NCBI GenBank assembly: GCA_963741755.1
Contig: CAVUJG010000020.1
Span: 8,549-72,548, forward strand
Direction of reading: 5' to 3'
DNA: 64,000 nucleotides
From: Sva-07 sp963741755
Lineage (GTDB): Bacteria; Actinomycetota; Acidimicrobiia; Acidimicrobiales; Ilumatobacteraceae
Shown here piece after piece: positions 25,969-35,530 of this stretch (positions within the stretch are counted from its first letter, which is position 1; the number at the start of each line of letters is the position of its first letter). Below the pieces are notes generated by a model that saw only the letters and a list, made by a program, of their open reading frames with translations, made no database searches and was not told the DNA's origin. The position numbers and the translations under genes are program-made.

Positions 25969-28900
25969 TCAGGCGTCGCCGCCTGATCGCGTGGTCGGCA
26001 ATGCGAGCAGCGCGGCGCACCGCTGCGCATATGCGATCAGCGCCTCGTCGTCTGGGTCGATCGACATCGCGTCGTCGATCAGGCGTGCTGCAGCAACGGC
26101 GTCGCCGTGGCGAAGCGCATCGAGCGCCTGACCGAATAGCGTGAGCGTTCGCCGCTTCGCCGCTTGGCGATCCGCAGGTTCGGCGTCGAGCACCTCGTAG
26201 ATGTCGAACGGTTGGGTCTTGCCCTTGACGGTCACGCTGTCGACATGCCGAAGTGAGTAGGCCGACGAGTCGGCGAGACGTTGGTAGGTCCCCTCGCCGA
26301 TGAGGAACTGGGCCCCGTAGGTCTTCGTCAGTTGTTCGATGCGCGAGGCGGCGTTGACGGTGTCGCCGATCACCGTGCACTGGATTCGTTCGACTCCTCC
26401 CACGGTGCCGAGCAGGAGCGGGCCGGTGTTGACCCCGATTCCCATCCGGAGCTCCGGGCGGCCGGTCCGACGTTGCAGGTCGTTGAAGTCTCCGAGTGCT
26501 CGGCTCATCGCGATGCCGGCGCGCACGGCATCGTCGGCGGGTCCTTCGAAGAGGGCCATGATCTCGTCGCCGGCGAACGAATCGATGTAGCCACCCGCTG
26601 CGGAAATGGTCGGTTCGAGGCTTCCGAAGTAGTCGTTGAGCAGTGCGATCACCTCGGCGGGATCGAGTCGCTCGGCGAGTGTCGTGAACCCGCGTAGATC
26701 GGCGAACAGGACGCTCATCTCCTTCGCGACGGCGTCGCCCAACTCGACGTCGCCGATGTCAGCGCGTTCGAGACTCTCCAGGAACTGTCGGGGGACGAAT
26801 CGCTGCTGCGCTCGTGCGATGCGAACCTGTTCCGCGAAGAGTTCGGCGTTGTCGAACGACACGAGCGCCTGCGCCGCCAGCAATCGAATCACCTCGGCCC
26901 GATCGTCGGTGAAGACATTCCGCGCCAGTTCGTTCTCCATGTAGATCGCACCTTCGAGACGACCGGTTCGTGTCATCGGGATGCAGATGAGCGACTGCGG
27001 GGCTCGACTCGTCAGATACGTGTCGCGCGAGAACCGCCCTGCGTTGTCCGGGCTGTTGATCAGGACCACCTCGCCGGTCCGCAGCACATGGTTGACGATC
27101 GACATCGGCACGACGGCTTCGATGTCGTCACCGGACGATGTGATGGTCGCGTCCGCGGCGGCGTGTTCGGTCTCGACGGTGACCACGCCCCCGCGGCGAA
27201 CCAGGAAACACGCGCGACGGGCACCCGCATTCTCGAGCAACACCGGCAGGGTGCGTTCCCACAGGTTGTCCAAGGCCAGGTCTCCCGCGATCGCCTGCGA
27301 CGCCTTGATCACCGACTCGAGATCGAGTGCAGCGCCGGTCAGTTGGTGGCTCGATCCGGATCCGGAACCCGACCGATCGGGGGCGGCCAGCGGCTCGTCC
27401 AGCAAGACCGTGAACTCCTCGCTCAGCAGGTCGACCTTGCGCTGTGCGCCCCAACGGTCGAAGAGGCGACGTGCGGCGCGCACGTACCCCTCCGCGGCCC
27501 GCTCACGTCCGACGCCCAACAGGCAACGCGCCGTTCGTTCGTGGATCGTCGCTTCGTCGCGCAAGTATCCATTGGCGCGTGCCGAGGCCGCGGCATCGTC
27601 GAAACGTGCGACTGCCGCATCGATCTCGCCGTCGAGGCGGAGCAACTCGGCCTCCATCAGCAACTGGAGGTGCAGGAAGTTCGCCGGACAGTTGGCGGCC
27701 CACGCCGTCATCTCGGCCAGATCGGTGGCGAATCGGTCTGCCCTCGCTCGGCGGACGTCGAGGTCCAGTCCCGTCTCGTCCGCCAGGGTCAGGAACGCGA
27801 CGATCTTGTAGCGAACGAGCTGCGGCAAGCTCATCGCCGATGCCATCAACGTGTCCTGGATCCGGATGTGTGCCATCGCCTCCGCATGGTCGCCGTGCAG
27901 GAACGCGATCTCGGTCTTGTAGATGTGGTAGTTCGCCACACCGGTCATGAACCGTCGATCGAGCATTCCCTGCAGGCAGGCCTCTTCGTCGAACGTGTCG
28001 TCGGTGAGCGACGTCGGTCCCGTGGTCGCGCCCATGAAGCAGAGCTGCATCTGCAGGAAGAGCGTTCCCGAATCGAGCGAGTCCTGGTACCCGCTGTCCC
28101 GCACGATCTCGAGGTACTGGCGGTGCAGTGCGGACGCCGCAGCGAGGTCGAGTGTGGGATCCCAGATGATGCAGTCCTGGGCGCTGTACGCGAGGTACAA
28201 CAGGTCGCCGGACTGGTAGCCCGCTTCGATTCCCCGTCGGAACCACGGCGTCATCGTCGCCCAGGGCTGGTTCCAGTGATGGATGAACATCGCGTAGAGG
28301 TAGATGACCCGAGATTTGAGCGCCACATCGTCGAACTGTTCGTTCATCGCCACTGCGAGCCGGCCGTACCTGTACCCGAGCGCAGGGTCGTTGCCTGCTC
28401 CGCACAGCAACATGCCGTAGGCGGCATAGGCGAAGGCTGCCTCGGAGCTGTTGCCGTGGGCCAACGAGATGTTCACCGACCTGAGCACGAGGAAGGGGAA
28501 GAGGCTTCCGCTGCCTGACAGGAACGCCGCGGGGAAGATCTCCATCAGCAATCGAACCGCAGCGACCTGGACCGGATCGTCGAGGCGAGGCGCGTCGATC
28601 AGCTCCTCGATCGCGCGCGAGCCGAGATGCGTGTGCACCAGTGCGAACTCGGCGTCGATGTCCGACTGGTCGGGCTCCGGAGGGAAGGCCACACCGAGCA
28701 GTGCCAGGCCCTCGATCGCCGACTCGATCGACGCTTCCATCCGGCCGATCGTGGCGTATTGACGTGTCCGCACCGACAGGAGCTCGGCCCGCTCGAGGTC
28801 GGTGCGGGCATGGGCGAGCAGCAGGTCGATCTGTTCGTCGGCGACGTCCTGCAGACCGGTCAGGTACGCGCACAGCTGGTACTGCCGGGCGACAGCATTG

Positions 28901-31281
28901 GTGAGTTCGTATGCCGAATCCCACGAATCGGCAGGGAGCAGGGTCCGCGCCACGACGAGCAGATCGAGCGCAGCCGAGTAGGCCGACGACTCGGTGGCGC
29001 GTCGAGCAGCGCTCAGGTTCATCTCCGCCAGCGACATCCGTTCATCGGGGTCGTCGATCAACGCCACGGCCCGGTTCAGGTGTCCGACGGTCTCCATGAG
29101 GTCACCGCCGTTCGCCGTATGCGAGCGCATCAGACGTCCGACGCTGAGATGCACGGCCGTGCGTTCGTCGTGCGGGATCAACTCGTACGCCGCGAGGTGC
29201 ACGCGGTCGTGGCGGAACGCGTACCGGGGGTTCGGTGCGTCTCCGACCGGCCCGGTTCGAGGTGCCCCGAGCGTCGCGACGTGGCCGACGATCCGGTAGC
29301 CCTCGTCGAGCGGCAACACGAAGCCACTCTGCAAGGCGAGCATCAGATCGTCGGCGATGTCGTCGAGATCCGACTCCGTGATCACGGCCAGGGTGTGCAG
29401 GTCGAAGGAGTTGCCGATGCACGCTGCGTACTCCAGCGTCCGCTGGCTCGACTCGGGCAGTCGCCGCAGGCCGGCAGCGACGAACTCGGCGACATTGGTC
29501 GTGATCCCGGCGCGACGAACCTCGGTGACGTCCCACGCCCACGCTCCCCGCTCGGCGTCGAAGCGCACGAGACCATCGGCGTGGAGGCTCCGCAGGAGTT
29601 CGTTGGTGAAGAACGGGTTCCCCTGGGCGGTCTCGTACAGGAGTTCCGCCAACGGTGCGGCCAGCACGTGTGAACAATGGAGTGTTGCGGCGACGAGTTC
29701 GGCGACCGAGTCGACGGTCAGCGGTTCCAGATGGAGCACGTGGATGTCACGTACCGCCCTGATCTCGTTGAGGGCCAACGACAGCAGGCCACTCGAGTCG
29801 ACCTCGTTGTCGCGGTACGCGCCGATCACGAGCAGGTGCTGGATGTCGCGGGTGACGAGCAGTTCGAGGAGTTCGAGCGTCGGTCCGTCGCTCCATTGAA
29901 GGTCGTCGAGGAAGATCACCAACGGGTGTTCACGCTGCGCCGCAGCGCGGAGCAGGTTGGCGAACACGAGCCGGAACCGGTTGAGCGCCTCGGTGGGTGG
30001 GAGTTCGGGGACCGGTGCCTGTGGCCCGATGATGCGCTCGATGTCCGGCACCACGTCGACGATGAGCTGGCCGTTGGTGCCGAGTGCTTCGAGGAGGCGT
30101 CGCCTCCACGTCGCCAGTTCCTCGTCCGGTTCGGTCAACAGTTGTTGGACGAACTCGTGCAACGCATCGATCATTGCGGCGTACGCGGTGTTCCGGCGGA
30201 GCTGGTCGAACTTGCCGCTGACCATGTGGCCATCTCGGCGCACGAGTTGGCCGGCGAGTTCGTTCACCAGTGCCGTCTTACCGACGCCGGACTCGCCGGC
30301 GACGAGCAACAGCTCGGTGCTGCCCGATGCGACGAGGTCGAACACCCCGAGCAGGTCGGACCGCGGTGCATCGCGACCGAAGAGGCGTTGGGGGATGTCG
30401 AACGTCCGTGACAGATCCTGCCGACCGATGTCGAACCCGGCGATCACTCCCGACTGGTCGAGCTGGTCCCGGCATCGTTGGAGGTCGGCGACCAGGCCGA
30501 ATGCGCTCTGGTAGCGGTCCTCGGCGTTCTTCGCCATCAGCTTCTGCACGATCGCGGACACCGGCGATGGCACCGAGCGGTCGCGCTCGCTCGCCGCCGG
30601 GACCGGTTGCGCCACGTGACACTGGATCCACCCCAACGCGTGGTCGGCGTCGAAGGGGAGGGTGCCGGTGAGCACCTCGAACAGGGTGACGCCGAGCGAG
30701 TAGAAGTCGCTGCGATAGTCCAGCCGTCGATTCATACGCCCCGACTGCTCGGGCGACATGTATGCGAACGAGCCGGCGAGTTCGGCCACCATTGAATTCG
30801 AGGGCTGTTCGCTCGCCAACTCCGACGCGATGCCGAAGTCGATCAGCCGGATGTCGTCGAGGTCGGGCGTGACGAGGATGTTGTTCGGGGTCACGTCCTT
30901 GTGGACAACGCCCATCTCGTGAATCGCGTCGAGGGTCTGCGCGAGGCCGATCGCAAGGTCGAGGGTGCGCGACAGCGACGGGCGCCCGTGGTCGCGGATC
31001 AGACGGCGGAGCGGAACGCCGAAGTGCTCCATGACGATCCCGACGTTGCCACCGTCGAACGTGACGAGTTCGTCGACCTGGATCACGCGCGGTATGCCGG
31101 CGAGCCGGAGGGTCAATTGGAATTCGCGCCGGAGTTCATCGATCTGGCCTCGCGTGGGGTGTGCCCCAGCGAGGGTCTTGATGGCCACGTCGGCACCATC
31201 GCGATCTCGCACGGCGACGTGGATCGTCACGCGATCGGTGCGAAACAGGGTGTCGGTGATCGAGTAGCCGGCGATCTTCAT
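25969..31281 (-). CDS. Ser/Thr kinase-AAA ATPase-GAF-adenylate cyclase fusion
   Basis: 1770-residue signalling protein. Residues about 1-270 are a protein kinase with VAIKTL (Lys), catalytic loop VVHKDVTPNNIL (HKD in place of HRD), LIDFGIAS and SPEQSGRMNRRLDYRSDFYS. Residues about 295-560 are an STAND/AAA ATPase with Walker A GESGVGKT near 330 and Walker B VIFLDDLQWSD. A long helical TPR-like region follows (about 700-1290), then a GAF domain (about 1325-1480). The class III cyclase (about 1515-1700) has FADLRGFTTLAERL and DSFAGDEIMALF (metal Asp pair). No TM segment. Related giant kinases (ATPase plus cyclase or histidine kinase output) occur in actinobacteria, cyanobacteria and myxobacteria. 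Ligands unknown. Intact. Confidence 0.92.
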   Translation of the reverse strand: MKIAGYSITDTLFRTDRVTIHVAVRDRDGADVAIKTLAGAHPTRGQIDELRREFQLTLRLAGIPRVIQVDELVTFDGGNVGIVMEHFGVPLRRLIRDHGRPSLSRTLDLAIGLAQTLDAIHEMGVVHKDVTPNNILVTPDLDDIRLIDFGIASELASEQPSNSMVAELAGSFAYMSPEQSGRMNRRLDYRSDFYSLGVTLFEVLTGTLPFDADHALGWIQCHVAQPVPAASERDRSVPSPVSAIVQKLMAKNAEDRYQSAFGLVADLQRCRDQLDQSGVIAGFDIGRQDLSRTFDIPQRLFGRDAPRSDLLGVFDLVASGSTELLLVAGESGVGKTALVNELAGQLVRRDGHMVSGKFDQLRRNTAYAAMIDALHEFVQQLLTEPDEELATWRRRLLEALGTNGQLIVDVVPDIERIIGPQAPVPELPPTEALNRFRLVFANLLRAAAQREHPLVIFLDDLQWSDGPTLELLELLVTRDIQHLLVIGAYRDNEVDSSGLLSLALNEIRAVRDIHVLHLEPLTVDSVAELVAATLHCSHVLAAPLAELLYETAQGNPFFTNELLRSLHADGLVRFDAERGAWAWDVTEVRRAGITTNVAEFVAAGLRRLPESSQRTLEYAACIGNSFDLHTLAVITESDLDDIADDLMLALQSGFVLPLDEGYRIVGHVATLGAPRTGPVGDAPNPRYAFRHDRVHLAAYELIPHDERTAVHLSVGRLMRSHTANGGDLMETVGHLNRAVALIDDPDERMSLAEMNLSAARRATESSAYSAALDLLVVARTLLPADSWDSAYELTNAVARQYQLCAYLTGLQDVADEQIDLLLAHARTDLERAELLSVRTRQYATIGRMEASIESAIEGLALLGVAFPPEPDQSDIDAEFALVHTHLGSRAIEELIDAPRLDDPVQVAAVRLLMEIFPAAFLSGSGSLFPFLVLRSVNISLAHGNSSEAAFAYAAYGMLLCGAGNDPALGYRYGRLAVAMNEQFDDVALKSRVIYLYAMFIHHWNQPWATMTPWFRRGIEAGYQSGDLLYLAYSAQDCIIWDPTLDLAAASALHRQYLEIVRDSGYQDSLDSGTLFLQMQLCFMGATTGPTSLTDDTFDEEACLQGMLDRRFMTGVANYHIYKTEIAFLHGDHAEAMAHIRIQDTLMASAMSLPQLVRYKIVAFLTLADETGLDLDVRRARADRFATDLAEMTAWAANCPANFLHLQLLMEAELLRLDGEIDAAVARFDDAAASARANGYLRDEATIHERTARCLLGVGRERAAEGYVRAARRLFDRWGAQRKVDLLSEEFTVLLDEPLAAPDRSGSGSGSSHQLTGAALDLESVIKASQAIAGDLALDNLWERTLPVLLENAGARRACFLVRRGGVVTVETEHAAADATITSSGDDIEAVVPMSIVNHVLRTGEVVLINSPDNAGRFSRDTYLTSRAPQSLICIPMTRTGRLEGAIYMENELARNVFTDDRAEVIRLLAAQALVSFDNAELFAEQVRIARAQQRFVPRQFLESLERADIGDVELGDAVAKEMSVLFADLRGFTTLAERLDPAEVIALLNDYFGSLEPTISAAGGYIDSFAGDEIMALFEGPADDAVRAGIAMSRALGDFNDLQRRTGRPELRMGIGVNTGPLLLGTVGGVERIQCTVIGDTVNAASRIEQLTKTYGAQFLIGEGTYQRLADSSAYSLRHVDSVTVKGKTQPFDIYEVLDAEPADRQAAKRRTLTLFGQALDALRHGDAVAAARLIDDAMSIDPDDEALIAYAQRCAALLALPTTRSGGDA

Positions 31282-31312
31282 GGTGGTTCAGCCGTCGTCA
31301 CGACGGCGGATC

Positions 31313-32029
31313 CTAGGCGTCGTACGTGCGTGCGAACGTGGCGCCGTAGAGCTCGCGCGCAACGTCGCGTAGGGGATCGCCGTGCCCGCACAGCGCATGG
31401 CGGAAGCCGTGCTCCATCAGCCTGTCGTAGTCGGACTGCTCGGGCTGCGAGCGCATCATGAACAGCGGCCCGATGTTGGCCGGCTGGAAGAACCCGAGTT
31501 CGGTCATCAACTGGACGGTCTCTGGCGTGAAGTGCTCGTCGGGCTCGACCCAGTTCTGGAGTGCGTCGCACGCCACGGCGATACCGCCGTCGCGCTCGAT
31601 GATCAGGATTCCCTCCGGAAGCTTCGTCGTGGAGAACTCGAACACGGTGCACCCACCGAACGGCGTCGGTCCGTCGGCGGTGAGGCGGTGATCGACCGCG
31701 ATCCCGTCCGGCTCGATGCCCGGCATCGTCCAGTAGGTCGGGCGGTAGCGATCGACGTAGAACTCGTCGTCGCGAGTGTGGAGGGCGCCGATGCGGGCGA
31801 GGTGAGCGACGGTTCCCAACGCCTCGAGTTCAGCGAGGCCTTCGTCCGACAATCGGACACTGTTGATCAGCGTGAGTTGGTCACCTTCTCGCACGATGAC
31901 CATGTTGCGATTGAACGACCAATCGACATCGGGGAACTCGTCGAAGGTCGTCTCCATCCGGCCGGTGACGAAGAACACGTCGGTGAAGACCTCGTCGATG
32001 GGACCGTGGGCGACTGCGTCGGGAAACAT
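31313..32029 (-). CDS. Metallo-beta-lactamase-fold-like protein, DUF4336-like
   Basis: 238 residues. The N-terminal strands FTDVFFVTGRME and NRNMVIVREGDQLTLINSVR, then a C-terminal HALCGHGDPLRDVARELYG, resemble a metallo-beta-lactamase fold. The canonical HxHxDH metal motif is missing from the middle; at that position is IGALHTRDDEFYVDRY, so metal binding is partial at best and hydrolase activity is doubtful. Same strand as the preceding giant kinase gene and 31 bases upstream of it, so the two may share a transcript. Confidence 0.65.
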   Translation of the reverse strand: MFPDAVAHGPIDEVFTDVFFVTGRMETTFDEFPDVDWSFNRNMVIVREGDQLTLINSVRLSDEGLAELEALGTVAHLARIGALHTRDDEFYVDRYRPTYWTMPGIEPDGIAVDHRLTADGPTPFGGCTVFEFSTTKLPEGILIIERDGGIAVACDALQNWVEPDEHFTPETVQLMTELGFFQPANIGPLFMMRSQPEQSDYDRLMEHGFRHALCGHGDPLRDVARELYGATFARTYDA

Positions 32030-32114
32030 GTGGGAAACCTACGCTGTGACACGGGTGCTGGCAAGAGTTGCTGGCGTCGACGTTGACAGGACATGGAAGA
32101 ACGAACGCTGATCG

Positions 32115-32900
32115 TCAGTACCTGACGACGCCGACATAGCGGTACTTCGCGTCGTACTCGTGCAGGTACCCGTCGAGGTAGTCGAGCTGATGCCGGGAGA
32201 GCCGATCCTCGGTGACGAGGTCGAGTGTCTCGGTTCCATCGCTGGTGTCGAGGCGCCGAAGGTGGAACACCGTCATGTCACGGCCGCCGAACGACTCGAT
32301 CAGGAATCGGTGGTGGGGTGGCCCGACCGACATGTCGAACACGTATCCAGCGAGCCCGGTGAGTTCTGGATGTGCAGCGAGCTCCTGCAGTGTGAGCGTG
32401 ACGCCCTGATCGCGCGGCGGGACGAACGGCGGGCGCGGCCGAACGGGGTGTGTCGGATGGGACCGGAGCTGTTCGACGTAGCTCTCCTCGAGGGCGGCCT
32501 CGGCCGCACCGTCGACCAGGATGTTGAGGTAGCGCCGCGATGGCAGACAGGCGTCGTCGAGGAATGCCGGCATGCCGATGTAGGCGATCGCGATCGTCGG
32601 CCCCCAGGCACAATCGAGCGTCAACTCGACCCGGTCGTAGCCGTGTGGGTAGGCCTCGGCGACGTCGAGTCGGGTCAGGGCGTCGTCGTCGCAGCGGTGC
32701 ACGAGTCCCAGCACCCGGTCGGATGGATCGTCGCTGGGTTCGATGTTCGCGACCCCTCCTTCGTGACGGAAGTAGTGAGCAACGTTGAATCGCAGCCGCC
32801 AGCCGGGCAGCTGCGCAACCGTCGACTCGTGGGGAACGACCCCCTTCGCGCGCAGCGAGACACCGTTCATGTTGGAGCCGTAGCCGAAATAGTTGAACAT
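32115..32900 (-). CDS. Gamma-glutamylcyclotransferase-like protein
   Basis: 261 residues starting MFNYFGYGSNMN, the substrate-binding YGSN motif of the gamma-glutamylcyclotransferase fold. RVLGLVHRCDDDALTRLDVAE carries the likely catalytic acidic residues of the family. The C-terminal part (about 150-261) is an added domain of unknown role. ATG 32900 is preferred because the motif starts there; an upstream in-frame extension is not family-like. Divergent from the phosphoesterase gene. Confidence 0.75.
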   Translation of the reverse strand: MFNYFGYGSNMNGVSLRAKGVVPHESTVAQLPGWRLRFNVAHYFRHEGGVANIEPSDDPSDRVLGLVHRCDDDALTRLDVAEAYPHGYDRVELTLDCAWGPTIAIAYIGMPAFLDDACLPSRRYLNILVDGAAEAALEESYVEQLRSHPTHPVRPRPPFVPPRDQGVTLTLQELAAHPELTGLAGYVFDMSVGPPHHRFLIESFGGRDMTVFHLRRLDTSDGTETLDLVTEDRLSRHQLDYLDGYLHEYDAKYRYVGVVRY

Positions 32901-33034
32901 CTGCGATGCCTCCGCCGGCGGTGTGTGCCGGTGTGTCCGATGTCGCTCACACCGAACTGTCTCGTGCTGGACGATAGTTCCGGGATGAACCATGATGTGA
33001 GCGACGCACCGACGCGTCACCGACGGGGGGTCTC

Positions 33035-35497
33035 ATGCAGGGCAGGTACAGCTTCGACGCGACACGGCCGGGTCACGACTTCATCGTGTGCCGGAGCGCG
33101 GATCACGACCGTTACTCGGTCTGGCGGTTCGATCTGGGCGCGGATGAGTTGCTCAGTGCCGTGGTCGGCTCGCCCTCGACGGCACCGTCGCTCGCGCCAG
33201 GTCAGGAGCCGTCGTTCGACCGAACGCACACGGTGACCGCCGTCGGCAACTACCTGCTGGAGTGGGGCCCGCAGCAACTGGCTGAGTACGCACCCTGCTA
33301 CCCGTATCGCCTGTTCGAGTTCGACCCCACCGATCGCGATCCGCTCAATGCCCGAGCGGTGCTGAAGGGCGCCTGGCCGAAGAGCAAGTTCTGGGGAAGT
33401 CGTATCGACTTCGCCAATCCGCAGGGGAGCGTGAACAACTACGACGAGGAACACGAACTGGTTCTCGTCCCGATGGGTAGCTACATGCTCAACCTCATCC
33501 TCACGCCTGGCCGCGGAACATGCACGCTGTTCAACTTCGATCCGATGCCACCGGCCGCCGCTCCAGGTCGGCCCGCATCGAGCGATCCGCTGCCGTTCGC
33601 GCAATCCCCGCAGGGTTCGCTCAGCCGAATCGTGGCAGGTCACGAGCTGCTCGCGATCGGTGGGTGGGTGCTCGACTGGGTGCCGTCGACGTCCGAGTTC
33701 GCGCTGTGGAGTCTCGACCCGCAGAACAACCTTCCGCTCACGTTGCCCACACAGCAGGCGGGGCAATGGGAGACGATCGACGCTGACCATCAGCTCGTTG
33801 CGATCGGCGACGATCTCGTGCTCGACTGGGAACCGCGCACCGGCGAGTACCGGGTGTGGGAGTTCGACCCGCACGACGCCGATGTCCTCCGTGGGCCGTT
33901 GCGAACCGGTGTGTTGCCCGAGTCCACCCGTGGTGCAAGCTCCTCGCTGCTCGCGGTCCAACCCAACCTCCCGGTCGACTCCATCTCGGTCAACGAGCCG
34001 GGATCGATCGACTTCATGCGCGACAAGATCAAGCACGTCGTGTACTTCATGATCGAGAACCGTTCACTCGACCACGTCTGCGGTTGGCTCTACGAACACG
34101 ATCAGAGCCACATCAACTTCGTCGGCGACCACCGACCCTTCGACGGTGCGAACACGGAGTACTTCAACGACGATCCCACGGGCAAGCGGATCCATCTCAG
34201 CAAGTACCGCGACGGTGAGATGGGCGACGACGTCAAGCTCGAACTCCTCGACCAAGACCCGTACCACGACTTCGCTGACGTCATGCGCCAGATGTTTTCC
34301 GATCCGCGTGGGTACGAGCTCGGTCACACCCCCGACATGGGTGGGTTCGTGTGGAACAACGGCACGCCGCAGGTCATGGAGACCTACACGCCCGAACAAC
34401 TGCCGGTGCTCAACGGTCTCGCGGAGCAGTTCGCGCTGTCCGACGAGTGGTTCAGCTCGATGCCGGGCGGCACCGACGTCAACCGGGCGTTCTCGCTCAC
34501 GGGCTCGGCGATGCAGACGCTCAACAACTTCCAGAACGGGGACGTGTACACCTACTGGCCCGACGCCATGCATCGACCCTCGATCTGGAAGTCACTGTGG
34601 GCCAACGGCATCGATGATTGGAAGATCTACAACTCGATCGAGTGGATCGGCTTCGTGTTCAGCTACCACCTGTTCCTGCAGGGCGAGATCCCCAAGGTCG
34701 ACCAGGACCACACGAACGCAACGGCTGACCACGCGACGGAATTCTTCGGATCGATGGACCAGTTCCTCGACGACGCACGCTCCGGGAACCTGCCGAAGTT
34801 CAGCTACATCGAACCCGTCTGGATCGCCCCGAACGGCACCACCTCGTACCATCCCGGCGGCGACCTCGTTCCCGGTGAACACAAGCTCAACGAGATCTAC
34901 GACGCGCTGCGGTCGGGTCCGCACTGGGACGACACGTTGCTCGTCATCACCTTCGACGAGCATGGTGGGGTCTACGACCATGTAGCCCCGCCGTACGCGG
35001 TACAGCCCTGGCCGAACGACTGCGAGGACGGGTTCCGCTACGACCTGATGGGCCCGCGGGTTCCGACGATCCTGGTGTCGCCGTGGATCAAGCCGAATAC
35101 CGTCGTGCGCTCGGGGCAGAGCACGCCGTTCGACTCCACCTCGATCCTCGCGACCCTGCTCGAATGGTTCGGCGTGCCGCGAGCCCGGTGGGGCCTCGGG
35201 GAACGCACCCGTGTCGCTCCGACCTTCGAGACCGTGCTCCTGGAGCGTTCGCCTCGCGCGGCCTCACCGGCGTTCGTCCCGCCGCACGATTCCAGCTTCG
35301 ACGTCAACGGCAACCCGATCGTCAGTCAGCCACTGCACGACCTCCACCGTCTCGTGGCGCCACGGGTCGTCCAATCGCTCACGCGGGGCCGCTTGTCCAA
35401 CACCGAGGCGCTGGAACTCGCCGACGAGATCGTCGAGCAGGCGACCGACGTCAAAGCCCTGTACGACCTGCTCCGTGGAGTCGCCGAACGGTACTGA
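33035..35497 (+). CDS. Phospholipase C/AcpA-type phosphoesterase with N-terminal repeats
   Basis: 820 residues. The C-terminal two thirds (from about 325) is an alkaline-phosphatase-superfamily phosphoesterase: HVVYFMIENRSLDHVCGWL, DEWFSSMPGGTDVNRAFSL, TFDEHGGVYDHVAPP and MGPRVPTILVSPWIKP are all typical of PLC/AcpA enzymes. The first 320 residues hold at least three repeats of a pattern like LLEWGP...YRLFEFDP, LDWVPSTSEFALWSLDP and LDWEPRTGEYRVWEFDP, which suggests a beta-propeller-like module not usual in this family. No signal peptide or TAT motif is seen, although many relatives are secreted. The substrate could be phospholipid or phosphomonoester. Confidence 0.88.
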   Translation: MQGRYSFDATRPGHDFIVCRSADHDRYSVWRFDLGADELLSAVVGSPSTAPSLAPGQEPSFDRTHTVTAVGNYLLEWGPQQLAEYAPCYPYRLFEFDPTDRDPLNARAVLKGAWPKSKFWGSRIDFANPQGSVNNYDEEHELVLVPMGSYMLNLILTPGRGTCTLFNFDPMPPAAAPGRPASSDPLPFAQSPQGSLSRIVAGHELLAIGGWVLDWVPSTSEFALWSLDPQNNLPLTLPTQQAGQWETIDADHQLVAIGDDLVLDWEPRTGEYRVWEFDPHDADVLRGPLRTGVLPESTRGASSSLLAVQPNLPVDSISVNEPGSIDFMRDKIKHVVYFMIENRSLDHVCGWLYEHDQSHINFVGDHRPFDGANTEYFNDDPTGKRIHLSKYRDGEMGDDVKLELLDQDPYHDFADVMRQMFSDPRGYELGHTPDMGGFVWNNGTPQVMETYTPEQLPVLNGLAEQFALSDEWFSSMPGGTDVNRAFSLTGSAMQTLNNFQNGDVYTYWPDAMHRPSIWKSLWANGIDDWKIYNSIEWIGFVFSYHLFLQGEIPKVDQDHTNATADHATEFFGSMDQFLDDARSGNLPKFSYIEPVWIAPNGTTSYHPGGDLVPGEHKLNEIYDALRSGPHWDDTLLVITFDEHGGVYDHVAPPYAVQPWPNDCEDGFRYDLMGPRVPTILVSPWIKPNTVVRSGQSTPFDSTSILATLLEWFGVPRARWGLGERTRVAPTFETVLLERSPRAASPAFVPPHDSSFDVNGNPIVSQPLHDLHRLVAPRVVQSLTRGRLSNTEALELADEIVEQATDVKALYDLLRGVAERY

Positions 35498-35502
35498 TCC
35501 CG

Positions 35503-35520
35503 CGGCGTACGGAGACGCCG
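35503..35520. terminator. Hairpin between convergent genes
   Basis: CGGCGT at 35503-35508 pairs with ACGCCG at 35515-35520 around a 6-base loop, just after the phosphoesterase stop and before the stop of the convergent gene. No U-run follows, so termination is only probable. Confidence 0.4.
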
Positions 35521-35530
35521 TCGACCTGTC

